Below are positions 35,080 through 44,394 of a stretch of 64,000 bases of DNA, piece after piece. The notes below the pieces were generated by a model. It saw nothing but the letters and a program-made list of their open reading frames with translations, did no database searches and had not been told where the DNA came from. The stretch is from Desulfosporosinus acidiphilus SJ4 (GTDB lineage: Bacteria; Bacillota; Desulfitobacteriia; Desulfitobacteriales; Desulfitobacteriaceae). The translations under genes were made by a program, and so were the position numbers. Each line of letters starts with the position of its first letter. Within the stretch, counting starts at the first letter, position 1. The stretch is from assembly GCF_000255115.2 (NCBI RefSeq), contig NC_018068.1, positions 1,240,001-1,304,000 on the forward strand, written 5' to 3'.

Positions 35080-35106
35080 GATTTTTTGAGAAGGAGGCCG
35101 CGTTCA

Positions 35107-35874
35107 ATGGATATGAAACAGGTGGTTGGTTTTGTCACGGGAGGGGCTTCTGGTTTAGGAGAAGCAACGGTTAGGCGAATAGTCAATGACGGCGGGAAGG
35201 CAATCATTGCCGATCGAGACGAAGCGAGAGGGAAAAAGCTTGAGGCAGAATTGGGAGACAGCGCTTGTTTTCAAAAAACAGATGTTACAGATACGGAGAG
35301 TATTCAGGCAGCCTTAGGAAGCGCCCAGGAAAAATTTGCGCGAGTGTCTGTCGTTGTTAATTGCGCAGGGATCGCGGCTGCGGAAAAGATACTGGGGAAA
35401 AAGGGTCTGCATACTCTGGAGAGTTTTTCGCGGGTTATCCATATAAATCTTATAGGCAGTTTTAATGTTATTCGCTTGGCTGTGGAAAAAATGACTGAAA
35501 ATTTGCCTAACCCAAGTGGGGAACGTGGGGTTATCATTAACACTGCTTCAGTGGCCGCCTATGAAGGACAAATTGGACAGGCAGCCTACAGTGCCTCAAA
35601 GGGAGGAATCATTGGCATGACGCTCCCTATTGCTCGTGAAATGGCTCTTCATGGTATTCGGGTTATGACCATCGCTCCGGGTCTCTTTGAAACTCCGATG
35701 TTTGATTCCCTGCCGGAAGAAGCCAGAAAGTCCTTAGGTTCAATGGTTCCTTTCCCATCGCGCCTCGGCTACCCCGAGGAGTTCGCCCTATTGGTACGCA
35801 GTATTATTGAAAATCCAATGTTGAATGGCAGCACCATTCGTCTCGATGGCGCAATACGCATGCAGCCAAGGTAA
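35107..35874 (+). CDS. SDR-family 3-hydroxyacyl-CoA dehydrogenase-like oxidoreductase
   Basis: Short-chain dehydrogenase of 255 residues. The NAD motif is [17 protein letters not shown] and NCAGIA follow, and the active site is [11 protein letters not shown] with YSASKGG. The N-terminal and C-terminal regions ([21 protein letters not shown]) resemble type II 3-hydroxyacyl-CoA dehydrogenase (HSD17B10-like) proteins, which fits a beta-oxidation step between hydration and thiolysis. The ATG at 35107 follows GAAGGAGGCCG; the frame is open upstream from the thiolase end. No enoyl-CoA hydratase gene is present in this cluster. Confidence 0.88.
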   Translation: MDMKQVVGFVTGGASGLGEATVRRIVNDGGKAIIADRDEARGKKLEAELGDSACFQKTDVTDTESIQAALGSAQEKFARVSVVVNCAGIAAAEKILGKKGLHTLESFSRVIHINLIGSFNVIRLAVEKMTENLPNPSGERGVIINTASVAAYEGQIGQAAYSASKGGIIGMTLPIAREMALHGIRVMTIAPGLFETPMFDSLPEEARKSLGSMVPFPSRLGYPEEFALLVRSIIENPMLNGSTIRLDGAIRMQPR

Positions 35875-35983
35875 ATAGTAAAAAGAAAATTTTGAAAATT
35901 AGAGGAAAATATGTTTATCGGGAGAATACTACGAAGGCTAGGGTTTGACTTTTTCGGAGAAGGCTTTTGGGGAGGGATCGGGG

Positions 35984-37798
35984 ATGTTAATGGGTGACAT
36001 GATGACGCGTGAGGTTCCGTGTCTCCATCCCCATGATACTCTTAGGCAAGGTGTTACGGTTTTGCGCAGAAATAAACTTGATGCGCTTCCGGTGGTGGAC
36101 GAAGAGGGATGCCTCATTGGCATCTTTACAAAATCTAACGTTCTGGATGCATTTCTGGCTGGCGTTGATTTAAGGGAAACTATCGCAGGGTATTTCAACC
36201 CCCAGGTTGTAACTGTCGAAGTCAATACGCCCTATGAAGTCATCGAACAACGAGCTAAGCAAACTTCTGTGGGGACAGGAGTTGTCATTGATGATGAGAG
36301 AAAGGTCCTGGGAATTTTTACTAAGATTGATATGATTTTAGCCCTATTTCACGAAACAGAGCAAATGGCAGGGAAACTTAATGCCGTTTATCAGGCAATG
36401 CCTAATGGACTTATCGTTGTAGAGGAACTTGAAGCTACCAAGCGCCTTTATGAAACACTATTGACTGTGATGAATATCGCTTACGAAGCAATTGTCGTCG
36501 TCGATAGTCAAGGAAAGATCACCCTAATCAATGAGGCCGCTTGCAGTTTTTTTGGCAAGAAGGAAAAGGATATCCTTCATAGGCCAATTGAAGAGGTTAT
36601 TGAAAATATTCGCCTGCGGCGAACGTTAAAAACCGGATTGGCAGAAACGAATGAAATACAGGTTATTCAAGGAAAGACTTGTATTGTTTCCCGTTCCCCC
36701 ATTGTCAGACAAGGGAAGATTATAGGAGCTGTGGGAAAAATCGTCTATCAGAAAATCGAGGAAGCAAAGGATGTTGCAGAACGACTGGCTCAAATGGATC
36801 GTGAATTACAGCTCTATAAAGAAAAAGTCGGCTCAATCCCCGCGTCGGTGACCTTTAATCAGATTGTTACCGTGAATCCTGCCATGCGGCGTCTTAAGAA
36901 AGAAGCCGAGATGGCTGCCCGGGGGAATTCAACGATCTTACTTACCGGAGCCAGCGGCACGGGTAAGGGACTGTTTGCCGAGGCGATCCATCAAGCGAGC
37001 CCACGGCGCAAAGGCCCCTTTGTTAAGGTGAATTGTGCAGCAGTTCCGGATAATCTCTTGGAATCTGAATTCTTTGGCTATGCCAATGGAGCATTTACGG
37101 GAGCCCAAAGGGGAGGAAAACTGGGAAAGTTTGCGCTTGCTCACGGCGGGACGTTATTTTTAGATGAAATCGGTGATATGTCCCTGAATTTACAAAGCAA
37201 ATTACTTCGGGTTTTGGAAGATAAAAGTTTTGAACCTGTCGGAAGCAATGAATCGCTAAATGTTGACGTAAGGATTATTGCAGCGACAAACCAGGACCTA
37301 TTAAAAAAAGCAGAGGTTGGGGAGTTTCGCAGTGATTTATATTATCGTTTGAATGTTATCAATTTCCATTTGATTCCATTGCAGCGTCGTTCAGAAGATG
37401 TTATCCCGCTTGTCCATGTTTTTTTAGAACGCTTAAATCAGGATTTCGGTAAAAAAATTAAGGGAGTATCCATAGCGGTCCAAAGGGTTCTCCATTTTCA
37501 CCGCTGGCCGGGCAATGTGCGTGAACTCAGAAATGTCCTTGAAAGAGCGGTTAACTTTGCCGAAGGGGATTTTTTAGAGATCGAAGATTTGCCATTTTAT
37601 CTCCGTGAGCAAACAATAGAACCAACAACAGATTATGAAAAAGGATGGAACCTGGAGATTGCTCGTCGTAATCTAGACAAAAATACTATCAAAAAGGCTT
37701 TGACTGAGACAAAGGGAAACAAATCGGAAGCTGCCCGAATGCTGGGAATCTCCCGCTCATGGCTTTATGAGAAAATACAACGCTTCGATTTGACTTAA
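35984..37798 (+). CDS. Sigma-54-dependent activator with CBS pair and PAS domain
   Basis: Enhancer-binding protein of about 604 residues. The N-terminal 120 residues form a CBS pair (GDMMTREVPCLHPHDTLRQG; LPVVDEEGCLIGIFTKSNV). A PAS domain follows (MNIAYEAIVVVDSQGKITL). The AAA+ core has Walker A GASGTGKG, the loop GAFTGAQRGG and [11 protein letters not shown], and the Fis-type HTH reads NKSEAARMLGISRSWLYEKI. CBS pairs commonly sense adenine nucleotides. I use ATG 35984 after GGAGGGATCGGGG; a frame start at 35945 is possible. It probably controls the two sigma-54 promoters in this locus. Confidence 0.92.
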   Translation: MLMGDMMTREVPCLHPHDTLRQGVTVLRRNKLDALPVVDEEGCLIGIFTKSNVLDAFLAGVDLRETIAGYFNPQVVTVEVNTPYEVIEQRAKQTSVGTGVVIDDERKVLGIFTKIDMILALFHETEQMAGKLNAVYQAMPNGLIVVEELEATKRLYETLLTVMNIAYEAIVVVDSQGKITLINEAACSFFGKKEKDILHRPIEEVIENIRLRRTLKTGLAETNEIQVIQGKTCIVSRSPIVRQGKIIGAVGKIVYQKIEEAKDVAERLAQMDRELQLYKEKVGSIPASVTFNQIVTVNPAMRRLKKEAEMAARGNSTILLTGASGTGKGLFAEAIHQASPRRKGPFVKVNCAAVPDNLLESEFFGYANGAFTGAQRGGKLGKFALAHGGTLFLDEIGDMSLNLQSKLLRVLEDKSFEPVGSNESLNVDVRIIAATNQDLLKKAEVGEFRSDLYYRLNVINFHLIPLQRRSEDVIPLVHVFLERLNQDFGKKIKGVSIAVQRVLHFHRWPGNVRELRNVLERAVNFAEGDFLEIEDLPFYLREQTIEPTTDYEKGWNLEIARRNLDKNTIKKALTETKGNKSEAARMLGISRSWLYEKIQRFDLT

Positions 37799-37858
37799 TG
37801 ATCAAGATGAGAATGGCTTCCATCGTGCCTCAAAGAGTAAGCCGTTGACTATACTAAA

Positions 37859-37892
37859 AAACCCTCCTAAGCATTTAAGCTTAGGAGGGTTT
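37859..37892. terminator. Bidirectional terminator
   Basis: AAACCCTCCTAAGC (37859-37872) and GCTTAGGAGGGTTT (37879-37892) are perfect 14-bp arms with U-runs on both strands. It serves the convergent sigma-54 activator and zinc-ribbon genes. Confidence 0.92.
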
Positions 37893-37906
37893 GGTTTAAC
37901 AATAGT

Positions 37907-38209
37907 TTACCAATTGCTGCGGGTACGTGGTTGATAACAATCGCGGCAATAGACTGGTTTGTTGCCGGAAGGCTGGAAAGGAACAGTGGTTTCTTTTCCG
38001 CAATTAGAGCAAACAGCAGGGAACATTTCCCGTTGGCGCGAAAAACCGCCGCCGTTATTTCTGGTTTGAGCCTTTCTGGCAGCGCGGCACTCTGGGCAAC
38101 GGCTGGGTTCGTTGGTGAATCCTTTTTCAGCATAGAACTCTTGTTCAGATGCAGTGAATTCGAAATCACGTCCGCAATCACGGCAAGTAAGAATTTTGTC
38201 AGCAAACAT
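37907..38209 (-). CDS. Zinc-ribbon protein (zf-trcl type)
   Basis: Small protein of 100 residues with four CxxC knuckles: CRDCGRDFEF, CPECRAARK, CSNCGKETTVPF and CRDCYQP, enough for two zinc ribbons. The first matches the probable zinc-ribbon domain family with the FTASEQEFYAEKGF segment. The middle is Asn/Gly/Arg-rich (KAQTRNNGGGFSRQ). Such proteins are common in Firmicutes and may bind nucleic acid, but the function is not known. It is monocistronic. Confidence 0.87.
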   Translation of the reverse strand: MFADKILTCRDCGRDFEFTASEQEFYAEKGFTNEPSRCPECRAARKAQTRNNGGGFSRQREMFPAVCSNCGKETTVPFQPSGNKPVYCRDCYQPRTRSNW

Positions 38210-38432
38210 TTTAAAATACCTCCACTATAATTTACCCGCTACATGGTAAGTTCAGCAGCCTCTTCCCAGAGCCGGAGCTATAGAGAAGGTTCGTGTAAAT
38301 CCATCTAATTAACGAGTTTATATTAATATAGCTTAAAATACTATATATGTCAATTAAATCAAAGGATCTGTGCATAAAAAACGTCATATTAGGGTATTGA
38401 GATATACCAAAAATCGGAGTATTACGCTAACT

Positions 38433-40046
38433 TTAGCTGTACATTGATTGCAGCAATGCTTGAACATCTTCGTTTTCCAAGTATTCATCAAAGGTCATTC
38501 TGCGATCAAGAATTCCTTGGGGGGTAATTTCCAGAATACGATTGGCTATCGTCTGAACAAATTGATGGTCTTGGGAAACAAAAAGAACGTTTCCATCCAG
38601 GTTCATTAAAGAATTATTCAGCGCTGTAATGGATTCCATATCCAAATGATTGGTTGGCTCGTCAAAGAGGAGAACGTTAGCGCCGCTAAGCATCATTTTT
38701 GCAAACATACAGCGGACTTTTTCACCACCGGAGAGAACTCGGGCCGATTTCAACGATTCATCTCCGGAAAAAAGCATTCTGCCTAAGAAACCGCGAACGA
38801 AGGACTCGTCTTGATCTCTGGAAAATTGCCGGAGCCAATCAACTAGATTGAGATCAGTGTCAAAGTAAGCGGAGTTGTCCTTAGGGAAATAGGCTTGAGT
38901 CGTTGTAATCCCCCAATTGACCTCTCCTTCATCGGGAATAATTTCCCCCATTAAAACTTTAAATAATGTTGTTTTAGCAGTGCTGTTAGGACCTACTAAG
39001 GCAATTTTATCTCCTTTATTCATGAGGAAGGAGATGTTGTCAAGGATTTTTTCGCCGTCAATACGAACGGTTAAGTTGCTGACCGACAAGATATTATTAC
39101 CTGCCTCGCGATCAGGGGTAAAGGCAATGTAAGGGTATTTGCGAGAGGAGGGTTTAATATCCTCCAGGGTTAATTTTTCGAGTTGCTTTTTGCGCGAGGT
39201 GGCTTGTTTTGCTTTTGAAGCATTGGAACTAAAGCGTTGAATAAATTTCTGCAGTTCCTCTATCTTATCTTCTTTCTTTTTGTTGGCTTCTCTCATTAAG
39301 CGTAAGGCTAATTGACTAGACTCATACCAGAAGTCGTAATTTCCGACATAGAGCTGAATTTTTCCGAAATCGATATCAGCAATATGAGTGCATACTTTAT
39401 TTAAGAAATGGCGGTCGTGGGAGACAACGATCACAGTATTTTCATAGTTATAGAGGAAATTTTCCAGCCAAATAATGGACTGGAGATCTAAATGGTTAGT
39501 AGGCTCATCCAAGAGAAGAATATTCGGATTGCCAAAGAGCGCTTGAGCTAAGAGCACGCGAACTTTTTCATTACCGGACAGATCCTTCATCTTTTTATTT
39601 TGCAGGTCTTTGGGGATTCCCAAGCCCATCAGGAGTTCGGAAGCTTCGGATTCTGCCTGCCAGCCATTAAGTTCGGCGAATTCTCCTTCCAATTCAGAGG
39701 CCTTTAGCCCGTCTTCATCGGAAAAATCGGGTTTCGCATAAAGAGCGTCTTTCTCTTCCATAATCTCATAGAGTCTGGCATGCCCCATGATTACAGTTTT
39801 CAGAACTTCAAACTCTTCGAATTGAAAGTGATCCTGTTTTAATACCCCGATTCGTTCTCCCGGTGTTATAATGACCTCTCCGCTGCTGGAATCCAGCTCT
39901 CCAGAAAGAATTTTCAAAAATGTAGATTTGCCGGCCCCGTTGGCTCCAATTAAGCCGTAACAGTTCCCGGGCAAGAATTTTACATTAACATCCTCGAATA
40001 AAGCGCGTTTTCCGAACCTAAGGGTAATTCCGCTGGTACTAATCAT
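38433..40046 (-). CDS. ABC-F family ATPase, YkpA/YbiT-like
   Basis: Soluble protein of 537 residues with two ABC ATPase domains and no membrane part, as in ABC-F translation factors that act on the ribosome. Walker A motifs are GANGAGKST and GPNSTAKTT; the second has Ser-Thr-Ala in place of Gly-Ala-Gly. Walker B motifs are NILLLDEPTNHLD and VLLFDEPTNHLD. The linker between domains is rich in Lys/Arg/Gln (SNASKAKQATSRKKQLEKL). The N-terminus (ISTSGITLRFGKRALFEDVN) is that of the YkpA/YbiT branch. The substituted second Walker A is worth noting. Confidence 0.92.
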   Translation of the reverse strand: MISTSGITLRFGKRALFEDVNVKFLPGNCYGLIGANGAGKSTFLKILSGELDSSSGEVIITPGERIGVLKQDHFQFEEFEVLKTVIMGHARLYEIMEEKDALYAKPDFSDEDGLKASELEGEFAELNGWQAESEASELLMGLGIPKDLQNKKMKDLSGNEKVRVLLAQALFGNPNILLLDEPTNHLDLQSIIWLENFLYNYENTVIVVSHDRHFLNKVCTHIADIDFGKIQLYVGNYDFWYESSQLALRLMREANKKKEDKIEELQKFIQRFSSNASKAKQATSRKKQLEKLTLEDIKPSSRKYPYIAFTPDREAGNNILSVSNLTVRIDGEKILDNISFLMNKGDKIALVGPNSTAKTTLFKVLMGEIIPDEGEVNWGITTTQAYFPKDNSAYFDTDLNLVDWLRQFSRDQDESFVRGFLGRMLFSGDESLKSARVLSGGEKVRCMFAKMMLSGANVLLFDEPTNHLDMESITALNNSLMNLDGNVLFVSQDHQFVQTIANRILEITPQGILDRRMTFDEYLENEDVQALLQSMYS

Positions 40047-40256
40047 TAATATCGTTCCTTTATCAAGAATTTTGACTTAAAAACGTATTATAACATTTTA
40101 AATCAAAAAATAATAGTAACACAGCAAAACCCATCCCTCTAAGTAAAGCTGTCCAAGCCTTTTCCTAAAAAGGGTCTCCCAAAAGTTTAAGGAATTCTAA
40201 GCGCCTATATGCTTAATAATATTGATGAAGCTTATAGTTTTATGAACCTATTCAGT

Positions 40257-40511
40257 TTAAAATGACCTTGCTCCGATATGTTCTGTCATTTTGTGCAAAC
40301 TGAATCCCCAGGTTACCTCTAGTATTTTTCTTAAGATTAATACTCCGGTCATAGTTTCAGGAAATCCTGAAGTCGGGGTTAAGTCTTTAATGTCATAAGT
40401 TTTATTAGTCAAACGATTATAGGATTTGCAGACTTTAATAACTCCTGCCTGAGGATCTAAAATGTAATTAGAATTGAGTCCGATAATGTCAAAATTAAAA
40501 TAGTCATCCAT
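40257..40511 (-). CDS. Small protein of unknown function
   Basis: Product of 84 residues (ATG at 40511 with AAGGAG at correct spacing; ATG 40520 overlaps the site). It begins MDDYFNFDIIGLNSNYILD and has no motif, signal peptide or membrane segment I recognise. The good ribosome-binding site and its own gap on both sides support a real gene. I cannot name a family. Confidence 0.6.
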   Translation of the reverse strand: MDDYFNFDIIGLNSNYILDPQAGVIKVCKSYNRLTNKTYDIKDLTPTSGFPETMTGVLILRKILEVTWGFSLHKMTEHIGARSF

Positions 40512-40593
40512 CAGCGGCATCTCCTTTGCATTTTCTTACATTGTTTGCCGCCCCATGGATGACTATGCATTTAAACCGTTTTTTTCGCTTGCT

Positions 40594-41982
40594 TTAATTA
40601 ATCGCGAGATGTCCTTCAATCCAGTCAATAAACTGTCGTGCCGTACGCGCCGAACGTCCGTTATACCACAAGGCCCATTGCAAGGCTTCTTTGTGCAAGG
40701 TTGTTTGGTCAATGGTTAATCTTCTGTGGGAAGCAATACCATCGACAATTTTTAGGTATTGTTTTTGATCCGGTGATGAGAAGACAACATTAATCCCAAA
40801 TCGATCGGCAAGGGACAGTTTTTCCTGCATGCTGTCTCCGGCATGGACTTCTTCGTCGCGATTAGCTGACTGCACGCCTGCTCTTTCGCTAAAATACTCT
40901 TTCACCAAATGGCGCCGGTTGGAGGTTGCATAGATAAGAATATTGGAGGTTTTGCTTTCCAGGCCTCCTTCAAGGACGGCTTTGAGGGAGGTATAGTTTT
41001 CTTCATTATCTCCAAAAACCAGATCATCAACGAAGAGGATAAACTTTTGCGATCGATTATTTAAGATCCGAAGGATTTGGGGAAAATCCGCCAAAAAAGC
41101 TTTGGGGATTTCGATCATGCGCAGTCCGAGAGGATGATACTCATTGAGGATGGCCTTGACGGTGGATGATTTGCCGGTTCCCCGGTCACCATAAAGGAGT
41201 ACGTTGTTGGCCGGATACCCTTTCAGAAACTGCATCGTATTTTCCAAAACCTTAGAGCGTTCATCATGATAATCAACTAACTCATGCAGGGTGATGGGAT
41301 CAGGCTGTTCGACACATTTGAGATAGCCTTGGCCTTCGGATCGCTCCCAGATAAAAGCGATACTGCGGGCAAAAATACCGCAGCCAAATTGGCGATGAAA
41401 CTGTTTCAGTTCCTCCAGGCAATCTTCCCAGCGGGGACTGGTAAGAAACGTTTCCTTTAAGGCCTGTACATGTTCTGGTTCCCGGTTGGCAAAAAGGGCA
41501 GAGGAAAATCCCCAATCCGGGAGACTCTGGAGGATGGATTGAAGATCGCTGTCGAGGATGTCAGCGGGGTCGTTTCCAGTGGCGTGAAGTTTGCAGCATT
41601 TTATTATTTCAGCTTTTATCGCCTTTGAATCAAGCTTGGCAATGATTTCGAGATTTCTGAGGTCACTGGAAACAGCTTGATCAAGAGTATTATCTCTCAT
41701 TGACGGGTGTATTGCCTGGGCATTCAAGGAAAAGGAGTTTTCCTCAAATATAATTAAGTTAAGAATATGATGAGCCAGCGAAAGACCAGGGCACCTTGCA
41801 AATTCGTAGTAGAAGTCATTGTAATCATTAACAATATCACGCAATTGGATATCAGCTTTCTCTAGACCTATGAATAATTCTCTGAGTTTCCGGAGTACGG
41901 AATCTTCTAAAAGGCCTCGGTAAACTGAAAGGGAATCAAGGGCCAATAAAAATAAATTGATTGAGCTGCGGCGTCTATTCAT
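40594..41982 (-). CDS. DUF815 AAA+ ATPase
   Basis: Protein of 462 residues whose C-terminal 250 residues form a DUF815 ATPase. Walker A is LLYGDRGTGKSSTVKAI, Walker B FILFVDDLVFG, and sensor 1 is LIYATSNRRHLVKEYF. The N-terminal 200 residues are helical and unlike a known domain. ATG at 41982 (ACTGGAGGAATC upstream) is preferred to longer alternatives. The family has no established function in Firmicutes. It is divergent from the MutS-like gene at 42204. Confidence 0.88.
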   Translation of the reverse strand: MNRRRSSINLFLLALDSLSVYRGLLEDSVLRKLRELFIGLEKADIQLRDIVNDYNDFYYEFARCPGLSLAHHILNLIIFEENSFSLNAQAIHPSMRDNTLDQAVSSDLRNLEIIAKLDSKAIKAEIIKCCKLHATGNDPADILDSDLQSILQSLPDWGFSSALFANREPEHVQALKETFLTSPRWEDCLEELKQFHRQFGCGIFARSIAFIWERSEGQGYLKCVEQPDPITLHELVDYHDERSKVLENTMQFLKGYPANNVLLYGDRGTGKSSTVKAILNEYHPLGLRMIEIPKAFLADFPQILRILNNRSQKFILFVDDLVFGDNEENYTSLKAVLEGGLESKTSNILIYATSNRRHLVKEYFSERAGVQSANRDEEVHAGDSMQEKLSLADRFGINVVFSSPDQKQYLKIVDGIASHRRLTIDQTTLHKEALQWALWYNGRSARTARQFIDWIEGHLAIN

Positions 41983-42203
41983 AGATGATTCCTCCAGTAA
42001 AATCGTCCCTCTAATCAATCGCCCCCTTAGCCCGGTTAGGGTAAGGGGGCAAAGGACAAACATTTAAATCTAGTATAGCACTCCCCAAAAGAGAAGAAAA
42101 GAAGGGATTCGACGCTGACTCTTCCCAAAAAGTGGTTATGCAGGGCGGGTTAGTGTATAATGACATAAATCTTTCTTTGGGGATAGTTTGGGGGATTGTC
42201 ATT

Positions 42204-44036
42204 TTGCCTGAGGCTGAAAATAGAAAAACTCCGTCAGAGTTATATCATAAACGGCAGCTGTTTTATGGCCGCAAACTAAAGAGTTTAACCGTTGACCTTA
42301 ATCGCCTAAGCAATTTTCGTCTTGTTGTTTTCTTCGCAGGTGCTATATTAACTCTCTGCTTTTATCTAAACAAGAAACCCTTTTGGACAATGGGAATTGC
42401 CTTTCTAACGGTGGCGAGCTTTATAACTTTGGTCTTTTGGCACCAATCCTTAAAGGCCAGGCAAAAGTATCTTGAAGTTCTCCGGGGAAACTATGATCAG
42501 GCCGTAAAGCGTATGGAGGGAGAGTGGAAATCCTTTGCCGACCTGGGAGACGACTTTAAAGACCCCGATCACCCTTATGCCCTGGACCTTGATATCGTTG
42601 GCTATGGTTCACTTTATCAATGGATTACCACAGCTAAGACCTTCCGAGGCCGGGAAAAACTTAAGCGAGTTTTGACAGAACCTCCGGAGACAGAGGAAGA
42701 GCTATTAAAAAGACAAAGGGCCATCCTTGAATTAGCCGGAACAATGGCCTGGAGACAGAGGTTTTTAGCCGAGGCAACTCTGGCAAAGCGTCCCATGACG
42801 TCTCCTGCGGCAATGTTTGCTTGGGCAAAAACTTATAACCCAAATTACCTTCGCCGGGATGTTCTCGTGTTGGCTCGGGCTCTTCCCTTAGTAACTTTAT
42901 CATTTTTGTTCTTATATTTTTTTAGGCACAATGTATCTTATGGGTACCCTTTGACGGGACTTGTGATTCAAGCGGCAATTCTCTTTATAGGAAGACAAAG
43001 GGGAAAAACTCTTAATGCGGTTCATACCTTTAAGGAAGATATTCGGGTCTACGAGAGAATGCTGGAAAGATTTGAAAAACGATTCTTTAAGGCAGATTAT
43101 CTGCAAGAATTGAGAAATGGCTTGCGCAATCGAGAGGATAAAGCAGCTTTTGAACAGATCAGAAAACTTTCGCGCTTGGCAGATCTCATTGCTAATCGCG
43201 GTAACGCCATGTTTCTGATTGTCAACATCCTAACACTCTGGGACATCCAGTGTATGATTTCTTTGGAAGCCTGGAAAGAAAGGTCAGGCCGATTTTTAGA
43301 GTCATGGGTGGATACTCTGGGCGAATTAGAAGCCCTCAGCAGTCTGGCAATCGTTGCTGCAGATCACCCGGAGTGGTGCCGCCCGGTATTTACTTCCGAG
43401 AAAACCGGGGTTAAAGCTTTACAGATAGCTCACCCGCTCTTAAAGAACCCGGTTTGCAATGATTTAACCATCAATAAGGAAACCGGAATTATCTTAATAA
43501 CCGGATCAAACATGTCCGGAAAAAGTACGATGCTCAGAACGGTAGGAATTAATCTCGTTTTGGCCTATGCGGGGGTTCCAGTATGCGCCCGGGAATTTTC
43601 CTGTTCGCTTTTCAAATTGTTTAGTTGTATGCGAGTCAGTGATAATTTAGGAGAAAACATTTCGTCGTTCTATGCAGAGCTGTTAAGGATTAAAAAAATT
43701 GTCGAGGCTTCGAAGCAAGAAGCGAAGATATTTTTTCTCCTTGATGAGATTTTTAAAGGTACAAACTCAGAAGATCGTCATGCCGGGGCTAAAATCTTAA
43801 TTCGGCAATTAAGCAAAGCAGGAGCTATGGGCATGGTATCAACCCATGATTTAGAACTGGGTGATCTTGAAAGTGAAAGCAGCCGCAAAATCCGGAATTA
43901 TCATTTCCGGGAGTATTATAAAAATGAGCAAATCTTTTTTGACTATAAGCTGCGGCCTGGAATCTCGACAACACGCAATGCTATGTATCTAATAAAAATG
44001 GCCGGTATTGATGTGGATGAATCGAACGATTGTTAA
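42204..44036 (+). CDS. MutS-family ATPase with membrane anchor
   Basis: Protein of about 610 residues with a C-terminal MutS ATPase domain: Walker A ITGSNMSGKSTMLRTVG, then FFLLDEIFKGTNSEDR and VSTHDLELGDLE. The MutS mismatch-recognition domains are missing. Instead, four hydrophobic segments appear (around residues 40-85 and 235-275), so it is one of the membrane-bound MutS-like proteins rather than a repair MutS. TATAAT at 42156-42161 suggests that transcription starts near 42168; I therefore prefer the TTG at 42204 after GGGGGATTG over the ATG at 42132. Confidence 0.85.
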   Translation: MPEAENRKTPSELYHKRQLFYGRKLKSLTVDLNRLSNFRLVVFFAGAILTLCFYLNKKPFWTMGIAFLTVASFITLVFWHQSLKARQKYLEVLRGNYDQAVKRMEGEWKSFADLGDDFKDPDHPYALDLDIVGYGSLYQWITTAKTFRGREKLKRVLTEPPETEEELLKRQRAILELAGTMAWRQRFLAEATLAKRPMTSPAAMFAWAKTYNPNYLRRDVLVLARALPLVTLSFLFLYFFRHNVSYGYPLTGLVIQAAILFIGRQRGKTLNAVHTFKEDIRVYERMLERFEKRFFKADYLQELRNGLRNREDKAAFEQIRKLSRLADLIANRGNAMFLIVNILTLWDIQCMISLEAWKERSGRFLESWVDTLGELEALSSLAIVAADHPEWCRPVFTSEKTGVKALQIAHPLLKNPVCNDLTINKETGIILITGSNMSGKSTMLRTVGINLVLAYAGVPVCAREFSCSLFKLFSCMRVSDNLGENISSFYAELLRIKKIVEASKQEAKIFFLLDEIFKGTNSEDRHAGAKILIRQLSKAGAMGMVSTHDLELGDLESESSRKIRNYHFREYYKNEQIFFDYKLRPGISTTRNAMYLIKMAGIDVDESNDC

Positions 44037-44121
44037 GCTGCTTAAGGCAATTAAAGAGGAAAAACTGAAAGTACGTTCATTTTGAACAAAGATTAAGGAA
44101 AATAATATGATATTAGGAGCA

Positions 44122-44166
44122 AAATGAAATCCACATGACATTTTTTTTGTCATGTGGATTTCATTT
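44122..44166. terminator. 19-bp perfect hairpin after the MutS-like gene
   Basis: The arms 44122-44140 and 44148-44166 are exact reverse complements around a 7-nt all-T loop. It is unusually long for a terminator, and the downstream U-run is weak (ATTTG). It probably ends the MutS-like transcript. Confidence 0.7.
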
Positions 44167-44234
44167 ATTTGCCAAAAAATATAGTAAAATTGATCGACTA
44201 TATCAGTGTTTTTTCGATATATGGAGGTGAATAT

Positions 44235-44378
44235 TTGACGACTGAGTTCGGAAATATCATAATTTGGAAGAAATATAAATTAATTATCGATTCCTGCTGT
44301 TTCGTGGGTTGTCCATTTGATTTAATCAATGAAATCTATCCGCGTAAATTGAACAATTGCAAAATTGCAGTGAAATGA
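44235..44378 (+). CDS. Possible 47-residue protein upstream of the chemoreceptor
   Basis: TTG at 44235 stands after ATGGAGGTGAATAT, a strong ribosome-binding site. The product begins TTEFGNIIIWKKYKLI and contains two Cys in DSCCFVGCPFD. It stops 16 bp before the chemoreceptor ATG. No family is recognised. A leader peptide or a small accessory protein are both possible. Confidence 0.4.
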   Translation: MTTEFGNIIIWKKYKLIIDSCCFVGCPFDLINEIYPRKLNNCKIAVK

Positions 44379-44394
44379 TTAGGAGAGAGCAGAA

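Noticed and set aside
42204-44036. DNA mismatch repair MutS or MutS2
   Set aside because: Only the ATPase domain is shared. Mismatch-binding, clamp and Smr domains are missing and membrane segments are present.
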